The position numbers and the translations under genes are program-made. Below, piece by piece: positions 30,750 to 38,522 of a stretch of 38,522 bases of DNA (position 1 is its first letter; the number at the start of each line of letters is the position of its first letter). The DNA is from Nocardia suismassiliense (GTDB taxonomy: Bacteria; Actinomycetota; Actinomycetes; Mycobacteriales; Mycobacteriaceae): positions 7,176,594 through 7,215,115 of the forward strand of contig NZ_LT985361.1 of assembly GCF_900269665.1 (NCBI RefSeq), read 5' to 3'. Below the pieces are notes generated by a model. It ran no database searches. It was given only the letters and a program-made list of their open reading frames with translations, and had not been told where the DNA came from.

Positions 30750-32315
30750 CTACTTCTTCGGGAACTTCAACTTCGACAGGTCGAACCCTTCGAGCCCGGG
30801 CGGCAACTGGTCCAGCCCGGCGGGCATGTTGGAGAGGTCCGGCATTCCGGCGGGCATCCCCGGCATCCCCGCGGGCAGGCCGGGCATGCCACCGCGCACC
30901 TTCGGCGGCGTGGGGCCGCGGCCACCCTTCTTGCCCTTCTTGCCTTTTTTGTTGTTGGCGCGCCGGGAGCCGGGCATGCCCATCTGACGGCCCATCATCG
31001 CCATCATCTTCTTCGCCTCGAAGAAGCGGTCGACGAGCTGGTTGACCTCGGAGACCTGCACGCCGGAGCCGTTGGCGATGCGCAGCCTGCGGGAGGCGTT
31101 GATGATCTTCGGGTTGGCCCGTTCGGCCGGGGTCATGCCGCGGATGATGGCCTGCACCCGGTCCAGCGACTTGTCGTCGACGGCGGCGAGCGCGTCCTTC
31201 ATCTGGCCGGCGCCGGGCAGCATGCCGAGCAGGTTGCCGATCGGGCCCATCTTGCGGATCGCGAGCATCTGATCGAGGAAGTCCTCGAGCGTCATCTCGC
31301 CGCTGCCGATCTTGCGGGCGGCTTCCTCGGCCTGTTCCTGGTCGTAGATCTGCTCGGCGTGCTCGATCAGGCTGAGAACGTCGCCCATGCCGAGGATGCG
31401 GCTGGCCATCCGGTCCGGGTGGAAGACGTCGAAGTCCTCGAGCTTCTCACCGGTGGAGGCGAACATGATCGGCGCGCCGGTCACCTCGCGCACCGACAGC
31501 GCGGCGCCACCGCGGGCGTCGCCGTCGAGCTTGGTGAGCACGACACCGGTGAAGCCGACGCCGTCGCGGAAGGCCTCGGCGGTGCTGACCGCGTCCTGAC
31601 CGATCATCGCGTCGAGCACGAACAGCGTCTCGTCCGGCTGCACGGCGTCGCGGATGCCCGCGGCCTGACGCATCAGTTCTTCGTCGATGCCGAGGCGACC
31701 GGCGGTGTCGACGATGACCACGTCGTACTGCTTGGCGCGGGCCTCTTCGATACCGCCGCGGGCGACCACGACCGGGTCGGCGGCGCTGACACCGAGCGCG
31801 TTGTCGCCACCGCCGATGGAGGTGCCGCCGTGCGGGGCGAACACGGGCACACCCGCGCGTTCACCGACCACCTGCAGCTGCGTGACGGCGCCCGGACGCT
31901 GCAGGTCGCAGGCCACCAGCAACGGCTGATGTCCTTGTCCCTTCAGCCATTTGGCGAGCTTGCCCGCGAGGGTCGTCTTACCGGCACCCTGCAGACCGGC
32001 GAGCATGATCACGGTCGGCGGCGTCTTGGCCAGGGTGATCCGGCGGGTCTCGCCGCCGAGGATCCCGACGAGTTCCTCGTTGACGATCTTGACGACCTGC
32101 TGGGCCGGATTCAGCGCCGCGGAGACCTCGGCGCCCTTGGCGCGCTCCTTGATCCGGGCGATGAAACCGCGCACCACAGGCAGCGCGACGTCGGCTTCGA
32201 GCAGGGCTAGCCGGATCTCGCGACAGGTGGCGTCGATGTCGGCCGGTGACAGACGCCCCTTACCGCGCAGATCCTTGAGGGCACCGGTAAGCCGGTCGGA
32301 CAGGGATTCGAACAC
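30750..32315 (-). CDS. ffh: Signal recognition particle protein Ffh
   Basis: 521 residues from GTG 32315, with AGGAGCG upstream. Ffh binds signal sequences and 4.5S RNA and delivers ribosomes to FtsY. N domain MFESLSDRLTGALKDLRGKG; G domain with P-loop GLQGAGKTTLAGKL, DTAGRLGIDEELM, and TKLDGDARGG; M domain from about residue 300 with DFLDQMLAIRKMGP, NPKIINASRRLRIANGSG and a Met-rich finger region. The last 60 residues are Gly/Pro/Met-rich repeats (MPGLPAGMPGMPAGMPDL), a common actinobacterial extension. Monocistronic, ending at a strong hairpin. Confidence 0.96.
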   Translation of the reverse strand: MFESLSDRLTGALKDLRGKGRLSPADIDATCREIRLALLEADVALPVVRGFIARIKERAKGAEVSAALNPAQQVVKIVNEELVGILGGETRRITLAKTPPTVIMLAGLQGAGKTTLAGKLAKWLKGQGHQPLLVACDLQRPGAVTQLQVVGERAGVPVFAPHGGTSIGGGDNALGVSAADPVVVARGGIEEARAKQYDVVIVDTAGRLGIDEELMRQAAGIRDAVQPDETLFVLDAMIGQDAVSTAEAFRDGVGFTGVVLTKLDGDARGGAALSVREVTGAPIMFASTGEKLEDFDVFHPDRMASRILGMGDVLSLIEHAEQIYDQEQAEEAARKIGSGEMTLEDFLDQMLAIRKMGPIGNLLGMLPGAGQMKDALAAVDDKSLDRVQAIIRGMTPAERANPKIINASRRLRIANGSGVQVSEVNQLVDRFFEAKKMMAMMGRQMGMPGSRRANNKKGKKGKKGGRGPTPPKVRGGMPGLPAGMPGMPAGMPDLSNMPAGLDQLPPGLEGFDLSKLKFPKK

Positions 32316-32431
32316 CGATCGCGCTCCTGATCTCGGGGGACGTCAATTGTCTCCCAGGGTAATGGGATCACCGGCCTGGCCGCGCACGGGGCGGCCCCGC
32401 GCATTCGTGCTCTGCGCGAACACGCGAGAAA

Positions 32432-32460
32432 TCGACCGGGCCGCTTCGCTGCCCGGTCGA
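32432..32460 (-). terminator. Terminator of the small hypothetical gene
   Basis: Arms TCGACCGGGC and GCCCGGTCGA are perfect with a 9-base loop, 25 bases after the stop at 32486. The minus strand continues TTTCTCG. Confidence 0.75.
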
Positions 32461-32485
32461 GGCGTTTCCCACTCGAGCGGCGTGC

Positions 32486-32800
32486 CTATTCGAGGGAACG
32501 GCGACGCGGTTTGACGGTCTTGCGATAGTCGTGATTTTCCTGGGCCACCATGTAGACCGCCTCGCGGGCGGTCAATCCCAGTTCGAGGGCCAGGTCGTCG
32601 AGAATGGCCCATTCCGTGGTCGTGGGGATTCGTGAGTTGGCGACCGTGGAGGCGATGGTCATGGCGGTCACAGCCTGTTGTCCGGACAATGTGCGACCCG
32701 GTAGCCAGGAAACCACCCAGCGATCTTCGCCGACGCACCGCGCCATATGCGTGGTCTCGTCGCTCGTCATCATCGACGCCGAAACAACTTCAATTGCCAC
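32486..32800 (-). CDS. Small conserved-looking hypothetical protein
   Basis: 104 residues from GTG 32800; GGGGAG lies 7 bases upstream and settles the start over internal ATGs. No domain is recognised. Seen: a Trp-rich strand ARCVGEDRWVVSWLPGRTLS, a helical stretch AVTAMTIASTVANSRI, LALELGLTAREAVYMVAQEN and a basic C-terminus KTVKPRRRSLE. The predicted fold is mixed alpha-beta, soluble and small. It has its own ribosome site and terminator between ffh and glnD, which argues that it is real. M. tuberculosis has a longer gene in this interval, so this looks lineage-specific. Confidence 0.6.
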   Translation of the reverse strand: MAIEVVSASMMTSDETTHMARCVGEDRWVVSWLPGRTLSGQQAVTAMTIASTVANSRIPTTTEWAILDDLALELGLTAREAVYMVAQENHDYRKTVKPRRRSLE

Positions 32801-32917
32801 CGACGTGCTCCCCTCATGCTAGCGATAGCCAGACGCTCTGATACTAGAACGTGAGGGGGCCTCGAGATATGGGTTCCAGCAAATCACGTGCAACAGATTG
32901 GTTACCGCAGGTACCGG

Positions 32918-35413
32918 TCAGGAACCGATGATCTCCGGACCCGGCATCCCGTTCTCCGGCTTCTTCGGCGCGGGCCGCGGGACGACGGCGAGCATCGCCT
33001 TTTCGATGGCCGCCCGGCGGTCCGGGGTGTCTTCGCTGCCGAGGTCGACGCAGAAGGTGTCGACGACCGCCGAGCCCATGGTCACCACCTTTGCCCAGCG
33101 CACGTCGGCTCCGCAGGCCTCCAATGCGGCGGCGAGCCGGCTCAATACGCCGATCCGGTCCTCGGCGCGCAGCTCGAGCAGCACCTGACCGGGCACCGAG
33201 GTGCCGGACCAGAGCACCCTCGGTTGCGCTTGGGCGTACTGGCCGGGTCCGATGCCACCGGCCTCGCGCTCGCGCTTCGTCAGCACGGCTGCGACGTCCA
33301 AGTCACCGGCGATGGCGCGGATGAGTTCCTGGCGCAACAGTCCGGCATCCGGCGGGTCACCGAACTTCGGCGACACCACGAAGGTGTCGATGGCGGAGTC
33401 GCCTTCGACGCCGAGCGAGGCCGACAGCACCCGCAACGAGTGCAGCGCGAGCACCCCGGCGGCGTCGGAGAGCAGGCCCGCGGCGTCGGGCGCGATCACC
33501 GTGACCGTGTAGATGTATTTGCCCTCGCCCGGCTTCAATTCGACGTGCACGCCGCCCGACGCGGCCTTGGCGACCAGTTCCGGCGCGATCGGTTCGGGCT
33601 CGGGTAGTTCGCCGCCGGCCATCACCAGACGACAGCGCCGCACGAGGTCGCCGATGAGCGAGGCCTTCCAGTCGCCCCAGACACCGGGGCCGGTGGCCAG
33701 CGAATCCGCCTCGGCCAGAGTGTGCAGCAGTTCCAGCAGTTCCGGGTCGCCGTCGAGCAGGTCGACCACACGCTGGACGGTTGCCGGGTCGGCCAGGTCG
33801 CGGCGGGTCGCGGTGTCCGGGAGCAGCAGGTGATGGCGCACCATGGCGCTGAGCGTGCGCACATCCGACGGCCAGAGGCCGAGCCGACGGCCGATGTGGG
33901 TGGCCAGTTCCGCGCCGACGACGCTGTGGTCGCCCGCGCGACCCTTGCCGATGTCGTGCAGCAGCGCGCCGAGGGCGAGCAGGTCCGGCCGGGCGACGCG
34001 GGTGCTCATCGCGCTGGCGTAGGACACCGTCTCCATCAGATGACGGTCGACGGTCCAGGTGTGCAGCGCGTCGCGTGGTGGCAGGTCGCGGACGGCGCCC
34101 CATTCCGGAAGTAGCCTGCCCCACAGGCCCGTTCGGTCGAGTGCCTCGATCGCGTCGATGGCGCCGCGGCCCGCGCCCAGCAGCACCAGCAGGTCGTTGA
34201 GTGCGTCCTTGGGCCACGGCTCGCGCAGTTCGGGGGCGTCTTCGGAGAGCCGGTTCAGCGTAGTGGCCGACATCGGCAGGCCGGTCTGCGCCGAGGCGGA
34301 CGCCACCCGCAGGATCAGCCCGGGGTCGCGCTGCGGCCGCGCGTCCCTGGCCAGCACCACCTCGCCCGCGTGCTCGACCACCCCCTCATCGAGTGGTCGG
34401 CGCACCGGCATGCGGCGCAGCCGAGCCAGCCCGCGGCGCGGCAACGCGTTTGCCGCGGTACGCAATCCGACGTCCACCGAGTAGCTCACCGTGCGCGCGG
34501 AATCGCTGAGCGTGCGCGCCAGATCGAATCGGTCGCCGATGCGCAGCGCCGCGCCGATCTCGTCGGCATCCTGGGCGCGCAGCTGGTCCCGGGCTCGACC
34601 GGCCACCCGGTGCAGCTCGGTGCGAACATCCAGCAAACGCCGATGTGCTTGGCGCAGACCACCTCCGGGCACCTCGGGACCGAGTCCCGGCATGGCGTCG
34701 GTCAATTGGGCGATGGCGAGGGCGTCGAGCAGCTGGATGTCGCGCAGGCCGCCGCGCCCGTTCTTCAGGTCGGGTTCGGCGCGGTGCGCGATCTCGCCGC
34801 TGCGCTGCCAGCGCGCCTCGGCCTGGGCGATCAGCTCGTCGAACCGGGTGCGGATGCCGGTCCGCCATTCCCGGCGCACCCCGCCGATCAGCAGACCGCT
34901 CAGATCCTGGTCGCCGACGATGTGCCTGGCCTCCAGCATGCCGAGCGCGGCGATGAGATCGTCGGACGCCACCCGCAGCGCCTGCGGCACGGTGCGCACG
35001 CTGTGATCGAGCTTGATGTGGGCGTCCCACAGCGGATACCAGAGCTGATCGGCGACCTCGGCGACCCTGGCCGGGTCCACGTCGTCGTGCAGCAGCACCA
35101 GGTCCAGATCGGAGTACGGCAGCATCTCCCGGCGGCCGAGCCCGCCCACCGCGACGACGGCGAGCCCGCTGTCCCTGGTGATGCCGAGTTCGGTGCCTTT
35201 ACTGGTCAGCCACAGTTCGTAGAGGTCGACCAGGGCTTGCCGCAGGGACTCGGCATCGAGGCGCGGATTGCGCGGCATGCCGCCGTCGAGCAGTTGGGTT
35301 CGAGCGCGGACCAGATCGGCCGCTCCATTGGATACCTTGCCGCCGTTGCCGTCCCCGGCCACCGTTCGGTCACCGCCGTGCTCGTCACTACCCACAACCC
35401 ACCGCCCATCCAT
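32918..35413 (-). CDS. glnD: PII uridylyl/adenylyltransferase GlnD
   Basis: 831 residues from ATG 35413. GlnD modifies PII at low nitrogen and reverses this at high nitrogen; in actinobacteria the modification is adenylylation. Nucleotidyltransferase domain: VGGLGRREMLPYSDLDLVLL (residues 89-108, acids D102 and D104). PII-UTase linker region LKNGRGGLRDIQLLDALAIA. HD domain with LLHDIGKGRAGDHSVVG. Two ACT domains: about 650 (TVTVIAPDAAGLLSDAAGVL) and 755 (LLELRAEDRIGVLSRLAAAL), which sense glutamine. The ATG is only 5 bases from a long hairpin and lacks a clear Shine-Dalgarno site. Confidence 0.94.
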   Translation of the reverse strand: MDGRWVVGSDEHGGDRTVAGDGNGGKVSNGAADLVRARTQLLDGGMPRNPRLDAESLRQALVDLYELWLTSKGTELGITRDSGLAVVAVGGLGRREMLPYSDLDLVLLHDDVDPARVAEVADQLWYPLWDAHIKLDHSVRTVPQALRVASDDLIAALGMLEARHIVGDQDLSGLLIGGVRREWRTGIRTRFDELIAQAEARWQRSGEIAHRAEPDLKNGRGGLRDIQLLDALAIAQLTDAMPGLGPEVPGGGLRQAHRRLLDVRTELHRVAGRARDQLRAQDADEIGAALRIGDRFDLARTLSDSARTVSYSVDVGLRTAANALPRRGLARLRRMPVRRPLDEGVVEHAGEVVLARDARPQRDPGLILRVASASAQTGLPMSATTLNRLSEDAPELREPWPKDALNDLLVLLGAGRGAIDAIEALDRTGLWGRLLPEWGAVRDLPPRDALHTWTVDRHLMETVSYASAMSTRVARPDLLALGALLHDIGKGRAGDHSVVGAELATHIGRRLGLWPSDVRTLSAMVRHHLLLPDTATRRDLADPATVQRVVDLLDGDPELLELLHTLAEADSLATGPGVWGDWKASLIGDLVRRCRLVMAGGELPEPEPIAPELVAKAASGGVHVELKPGEGKYIYTVTVIAPDAAGLLSDAAGVLALHSLRVLSASLGVEGDSAIDTFVVSPKFGDPPDAGLLRQELIRAIAGDLDVAAVLTKREREAGGIGPGQYAQAQPRVLWSGTSVPGQVLLELRAEDRIGVLSRLAAALEACGADVRWAKVVTMGSAVVDTFCVDLGSEDTPDRRAAIEKAMLAVVPRPAPKKPENGMPGPEIIGS

Positions 35414-35418
35414 GCGCT

Positions 35419-35461
35419 GCGGCCCCGCCCCGACCGGTACGCCGGTGGGAGGCGGGGCCGC
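35419..35461 (-). terminator. Long hairpin between glnB and glnD
   Basis: Outer arms GCGGCCCCGCC and GGCGGGGCCGC are perfect; an inner ACCGG/CCGGT stem lies in the loop. It begins 19 bases after the glnB stop and ends 5 bases before the glnD ATG, so it covers the expected ribosome binding site of glnD. Confidence 0.6.
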
Positions 35462-35480
35462 CGCTCGATCGATATCTGTC

Positions 35481-35819
35481 CTACAGAGCGTCGGTACCGC
35501 GTTCGCCGGTCCGCACTCGGATGATCGTGTCGACCGGAGTCACCCAGACCTTGCCGTCACCGATCTTGCCGGTGCGCGAGGCCTCCACGATCACCTCGAC
35601 GACCTTCTCCACAGACGCGTCGTCGACGACCACCTCTACCCGCACCTTGGGCACGAAATCCACGGAGTACTCCGCACCGCGGTAGACCTCGGTGTGCCCC
35701 TTCTGGCGGCCGTAACCCTGGACTTCGCTGACAGTCATGCCGAGCACGCCCGCCTGCTCGAGCCCGGTCTTGACGTCCTCGAGTGTGAACGGTTTGACGA
35801 TTGCGGTGATCAGTTTCAT
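35481..35819 (-). CDS. glnB: Nitrogen regulatory protein PII (GlnB/GlnK)
   Basis: 112 residues from ATG 35819; AAGGAGG is 10 bases upstream and lies in the last codons of amtB, while ATG 35828 would be only one base from it. PII trimers bind ATP, ADP and 2-oxoglutarate and dock on AmtB. It starts MKLITAIVKPFTLEDVKTGL. The T-loop GYGRQKGHTEVYRGAEYSVD carries the modifiable Tyr51. The C-terminal signature KIGDGKVWVTPVDTIIRVRT is complete. Position between amtB and glnD makes it the GlnK-type partner of AmtB. Confidence 0.95.
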   Translation of the reverse strand: MKLITAIVKPFTLEDVKTGLEQAGVLGMTVSEVQGYGRQKGHTEVYRGAEYSVDFVPKVRVEVVVDDASVEKVVEVIVEASRTGKIGDGKVWVTPVDTIIRVRTGERGTDAL

Positions 35820-35824
35820 GTTCG

Positions 35825-37204
35825 TCATGCCTCCTTGACGGCCGAACGTGCCGTGTTGCCCACAGCGGCGAAATCGTAGGCGGTTTCCGCGTGCTCGGAC
35901 TCGTCCAAGCCCACCGACTCGGCTTCGTCGCTCGCGCGCAGCCCAATGGTGAACTTCACGATATAGGCAATGATCAGGCTGGCGATGAAGGAGAAGGCAA
36001 GCACCACACCGGCGCCCACCGCCTGACGCCACAGCTGGTCGATGCCGCCGCCGTAGAACAGGCCGGTCTTGGCCGCACCGGTCTCGGGCGCGGCGACCAG
36101 GCCGATCATCAAGGTGCCGACGATGCCGCCGACCAGGTGCACGCCGACCACGTCGAGCGAGTCGTCGAAGCCGAACTTGTACTTCAGGCCTACCGCCAGG
36201 GCACACAGCGCGCCGGCGACGCCACCGATGGCGAGCGCGCCGAGCACGTTCACCGAGGAGCAGGCCGGGGTGATGGCGACCAGACCGGCCACGATGCCCG
36301 AGGCCGCGCCGAGCGAGGTCGGCTTACCGTCGCGGAACTTCTCCACCAGGATCCAGGCCAGCAGGCCCGCCGCCGTCGCGATGGCGGTGATGATGAAGGT
36401 GGAGCCGGCCAGGCCGCCCGAGGTGAGCGCGGAGCCCGCGTTGAAGCCGAACCAGCCGAACCACAGCAGACCGGCGCCGAGCATGACGAACGGCAGGTTG
36501 TGCGGGCGGAACGGGGTGGTCGGCCAGCCCTTGCGCTTGCCGAGCACCAGCACGAGCGCGAGCGCGGCGGCACCGGCGTTGATGTGCACCGCGGTACCAC
36601 CGGCGAAGTCGACCGCCATCAGCTTGTTGGCGATCCAGCCGCCCTCGTGGACGACGTTGCCGTCGGCGTCCTTGGCGTCGAAGTCGAAGACCCAGTGCGC
36701 GACCGGGAAGTAGACGACGGTGACCCAGATGCCGGCGAACAGCAGCCAGGAACCGAACTTCAGGCGGTCGGCGACCGCGCCCGAGATGAGGGCAACCGTG
36801 ATGATGGCGAACATCAGCTGGAACGCGACGAACACCGTCATCGGAATCGTGCCGAGTAGCGGAATGTCGGTGGCCGCCGTGGTGACGGTGCCACTCGCGT
36901 CCTTGACCTCGGCTACCGCGTTACCGCCGATCAATCCCTTCAGTCCGAAGAACTGAGCGGGATCGCCGATAACGCCGAACTTGTTGTCACCGAAAGCCAT
37001 CGAGTATCCGTACAGCGACCAGAGCACGCCGACGAGGCCCATGGCGCTGACGCTCATCATGATCATGTTCAGCACGTTCTTCGACCGGACCATGCCGCCG
37101 TAGAAGAATGCCAGACCGGGCGTCATCAACAATACGAGCGCTGAGCTCGCCAGCATCCATGCGGTGTCACCGGTGTCCGGTGCACCGGTAAGGGGAAATG
37201 CCAC
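35825..37204 (-). CDS. amtB: Ammonium transporter AmtB
   Basis: 459 residues from GTG 37204, with GAGGAGG 8 bases upstream. AmtB is a trimeric channel of 11 helices. Present: ALVLLMTPGLAFFYGGMVRS in helix 1, VYFPVAHWVFDFDAKD, the first twin histidine in DFAGGTAVHINAGAAAL, LLWFGWFGFNAGSAL, and the second histidine in VVGVHLVGGIVGTL. The C-terminal tail ends soon after GLRASDEAESVGLDESEHAE, acidic, as in relatives. A GlnR-like box lies about 73-110 bases upstream. The last codons hold the glnB ribosome site. Confidence 0.95.
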   Translation of the reverse strand: MAFPLTGAPDTGDTAWMLASSALVLLMTPGLAFFYGGMVRSKNVLNMIMMSVSAMGLVGVLWSLYGYSMAFGDNKFGVIGDPAQFFGLKGLIGGNAVAEVKDASGTVTTAATDIPLLGTIPMTVFVAFQLMFAIITVALISGAVADRLKFGSWLLFAGIWVTVVYFPVAHWVFDFDAKDADGNVVHEGGWIANKLMAVDFAGGTAVHINAGAAALALVLVLGKRKGWPTTPFRPHNLPFVMLGAGLLWFGWFGFNAGSALTSGGLAGSTFIITAIATAAGLLAWILVEKFRDGKPTSLGAASGIVAGLVAITPACSSVNVLGALAIGGVAGALCALAVGLKYKFGFDDSLDVVGVHLVGGIVGTLMIGLVAAPETGAAKTGLFYGGGIDQLWRQAVGAGVVLAFSFIASLIIAYIVKFTIGLRASDEAESVGLDESEHAETAYDFAAVGNTARSAVKEA

Positions 37205-37276
37205 CTTGAAGTCCTCCTCATCTCGGGCCCTGCCGACTCCGGCAAATGGACCTGCACAGAAGGGTCCTCACTTGGT

Positions 37277-37314
37277 GTTTCATCCACAGAGCTGGCGTGT
37301 TTCGCCTGCGTGAA
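37277..37314 (-). promoter_or_regulatory. GlnR-like box upstream of amtB
   Basis: On the minus strand TTCAC, 6 bases, GAAAC, 6 bases, GCTCT, 6 bases, GAAAC. Both GAAAC boxes are perfect and 22 bases apart, the period of gTnAC-n6-GaAAc repeats bound by GlnR in actinobacteria; the first gTnAC box lacks only its G, while the second is poor. It ends 73 bases before GTG 37204. Confidence 0.55.
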
Positions 37315-37428
37315 CGGATGGGCCAGTTGTGTTGCTTCCACGTTTCGTGGTTTACCGGGCAAGTTTTCGCGCCGGTCGGAAGGTGACTCCGGACAAAAGG
37401 GATTTGCGGCTACTGGCGAGTAGAGCTA

Positions 37429-37494
37429 GCAAACATTCCGTTTGCGATGCGTTTGGCCGCAAACACCACGGGCGCGGAGAAATATTTCGTCGCG
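37429..37494. promoter_or_regulatory. Cluster of palindromes upstream of amtB
   Basis: GCAAAC-n5-GTTTGC (37429-37445), GTTTG-n4-CAAAC (37451-37464) and a 22-bp near-palindrome with core GAAATATTTC flanked by CGCG (37473-37494). No transcription factor is recognised. Confidence 0.35.
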
Positions 37495-37566
37495 GGTGCG
37501 GGTCATCCGATGATTCACTGCGCCGAGGGTGGATTACGGCGGAACTCTCACGCAGGATCGCGACGA

Positions 37567-37595
37567 CGCCCGGTAGTGGACTCCCCTACCGGGCG
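37567..37595 (-). terminator. Terminator of ftsY
   Basis: Arms CGCCCGGTAG and CTACCGGGCG are perfect over 10 bp with a 9-base loop, 13 bases after the ftsY stop. Confidence 0.75.
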
Positions 37596-37608
37596 CTGAC
37601 AGTGTGAC

Positions 37609-38522
37609 TCAGCCGAGCAGTGCGTCCACGAACGCGCCGGGTTCGAAGGGGGCCAGGTCGTCGGCGCCCTCACCGAGGCCGACCAGTTTCACCGGGACAC
37701 CGAGCTCGTGCTGGACCTGGAAGACGATGCCGCCCTTGGCGGTGCCGTCGAGCTTGGTGAGGACCACGCCGGTGATGTCGACCACCTCGGCGAAGACGCG
37801 GGCCTGCATCAGGCCGTTCTGGCCGACGGTCGCGTCGAGCACCAGCAGCACCTCGTCGACGGCGGCCTTCTTCTCTACGACGCGCTTGACCTTGCCGAGC
37901 TCGTCCATCAGGCCGGTCTTGGTGTGCAGGCGGCCCGCGGTGTCGATGAGGACGGCGTCGACGCCGCGCTCGATGCCCGCGGTGACCGCGTCGAAGGCGA
38001 CGGCGGCCGGGTCGGCGGACTCCTTGCCGCGGATGGTGTCGGCGCCGACGCGCTCACCCCAGGTCTGCAGTTGGTCGGCGGCGGCGGCGCGGAAGGTGTC
38101 GGCCGCGCCGAGCAGCACGCGGCGGCCGTCGGCGACGAGCACGCGCGCGAGTTTGCCGGTGGTGGTGGTCTTTCCGGTGCCGTTGACGCCGACGACGAGC
38201 AGGATCGACGGGTGGTCGGCGTGCGGGAGGGCGCGGATCGAGCGGTCGAGTTCCGGGCGCAGCGCCTCGATCAGCACGTCGCGCAGCACCGCGCGGGCCG
38301 CCTCGGGGGTGCGGACACTGCGGGAAGCCATCTCGGCGCGCAGCCGGGCCACCACTGCGGCCGTGCTCGCGGTGCCGAGGTCGGCGAGCACCAGGGTGTC
38401 CTCGACCTCTTCCCACGACTCGTCGTCGAGGTCGCCGCCGCCGAGCAGGCCGAGCAGGCTCTTGCCGACCGCGTTCTGGGAGCGGGACAGGCGGCCGCGC
38501 AGGCGGACGAGGCGGCCTGCGG
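37609..38522 (-). CDS. ftsY: Signal recognition particle receptor FtsY (5' end outside window)
   Basis: The frame is open to the right edge, giving the C-terminal 304 residues. FtsY is the membrane-associated SRP receptor GTPase and partner of Ffh. The N domain begins before the edge (RGRLSRSQNAVGKSLLGLLG, then an acidic stretch to VLADLG). The G domain has the P-loop LLVVGVNGTGKTTTTGKLAR, DTAGRLHTKTGLMDEL, VLDATVGQNGLMQARVF, TKLDGTAKGG and the closing VGLGEGADDLAPFEPGAFVD. GTG 38391 is an internal codon, not the start. The acidic N-terminal membrane-targeting region must lie beyond the window. Confidence 0.95.
   Translation of the reverse strand, partial: AGRLVRLRGRLSRSQNAVGKSLLGLLGGGDLDDESWEEVEDTLVLADLGTASTAAVVARLRAEMASRSVRTPEAARAVLRDVLIEALRPELDRSIRALPHADHPSILLVVGVNGTGKTTTTGKLARVLVADGRRVLLGAADTFRAAAADQLQTWGERVGADTIRGKESADPAAVAFDAVTAGIERGVDAVLIDTAGRLHTKTGLMDELGKVKRVVEKKAAVDEVLLVLDATVGQNGLMQARVFAEVVDITGVVLTKLDGTAKGGIVFQVQHELGVPVKLVGLGEGADDLAPFEPGAFVDALLG

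Larger units (their letters stand above)
37205..37608. other. 404-bp gap between amtB and ftsY: regulatory region
   Basis: This is the largest stretch without a gene. From the ftsY side it holds the ftsY terminator (37567-37595), a GAAATATTTC palindrome, two interleaved CAAAC/GTTTG inverted repeats and a GlnR-like box nearest amtB. A + strand frame 37329-37607 exists but has no ribosome site or homology, so I do not call it. Confidence 0.6.

Noticed and set aside
37329..37607. 92-residue + strand frame in the amtB-ftsY gap
   Set aside because: It crosses the GAAATATTTC palindrome and the ftsY terminator, has no ribosome site and no protein character.

Overview
The window is high-GC actinobacterial chromosome, most likely Nocardia or a close relative in the Mycobacteriales. 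The core gene order (M23 gene, xerC, dprA, comM, yraN, DUF2469, rnhB, lepB, rplS, then trmD, rimM, khpA, rpsP, then ffh, glnD, glnB, amtB, ftsY) is the order known from Mycobacterium tuberculosis. Codon use, GTG starts, -10 elements of the form TAnnnT and apparently leaderless messages fit that group. The genus is inferred; no rRNA is present to prove it.

Layout. 1-1.5 kb: a short degenerate tandem repeat, a secreted M23-fold protein, a second unrelated tandem repeat and a DUF1990 gene. 1.5-8.6 kb is an accessory block: YqeY-like protein, alkylsulfatase with a small coupled upstream ORF, a three-gene membrane operon (two DUF202 proteins plus a DUF3159 protein), an acetoacetate-decarboxylase-like protein, and a divergent TetR/MFS efflux pair with three copies of one operator. 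8.7-13.6 kb: xerC, a VapBC-type toxin-antitoxin pair, dprA, comM, yraN (DNA processing and recombination). 13.7-17.3 kb: DUF2469, rnhB, lepB, rplS and an unassigned polytopic membrane protein. 17.4-24.8 kb: tex, a small secreted cysteine protein, two acyl-CoA synthetases and a GAF-LuxR regulator. 24.8-26.7 kb: trmD-rimM-khpA-rpsP operon, read from rpsP to trmD. 26.9-30.5 kb: RibD/DHFR-like reductase, membrane-anchored methyltransferase, F420-type LLM oxidoreductase, amidohydrolase. 30.7-38.5 kb: ffh, a small hypothetical gene, the nitrogen operon amtB-glnB-glnD (read right to left) with a GlnR-like box upstream, and ftsY, cut by the window end.

How the genes work together. Ffh and FtsY are the two GTPases of SRP targeting, and LepB removes signal peptides from exported proteins. 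RpsP, RplS, RimM, TrmD, KhpA and Tex belong to ribosome assembly and RNA metabolism. AmtB, GlnB and GlnD form the ammonium uptake, PII and PII-modifying unit. DprA, ComM, XerC and YraN handle DNA.

No mobile element, prophage, CRISPR array, tRNA or rRNA gene was seen. I found no complete new defence or metabolic system. The most distinctive observations are regulatory or concern data quality: the triple operator at tetR/MFS, a KstR-like palindrome at the ADC-like gene, a shared promoter architecture upstream of rpsP and rplS, a GlnR-like box upstream of amtB, repeated TAnnnT-N6/7-GTG leaderless starts, a coupled small ORF before the sulfatase gene, and a cluster of Thr/Ser-to-Pro changes in an otherwise invariant motif of one acyl-CoA synthetase that looks like a sequencing artefact.
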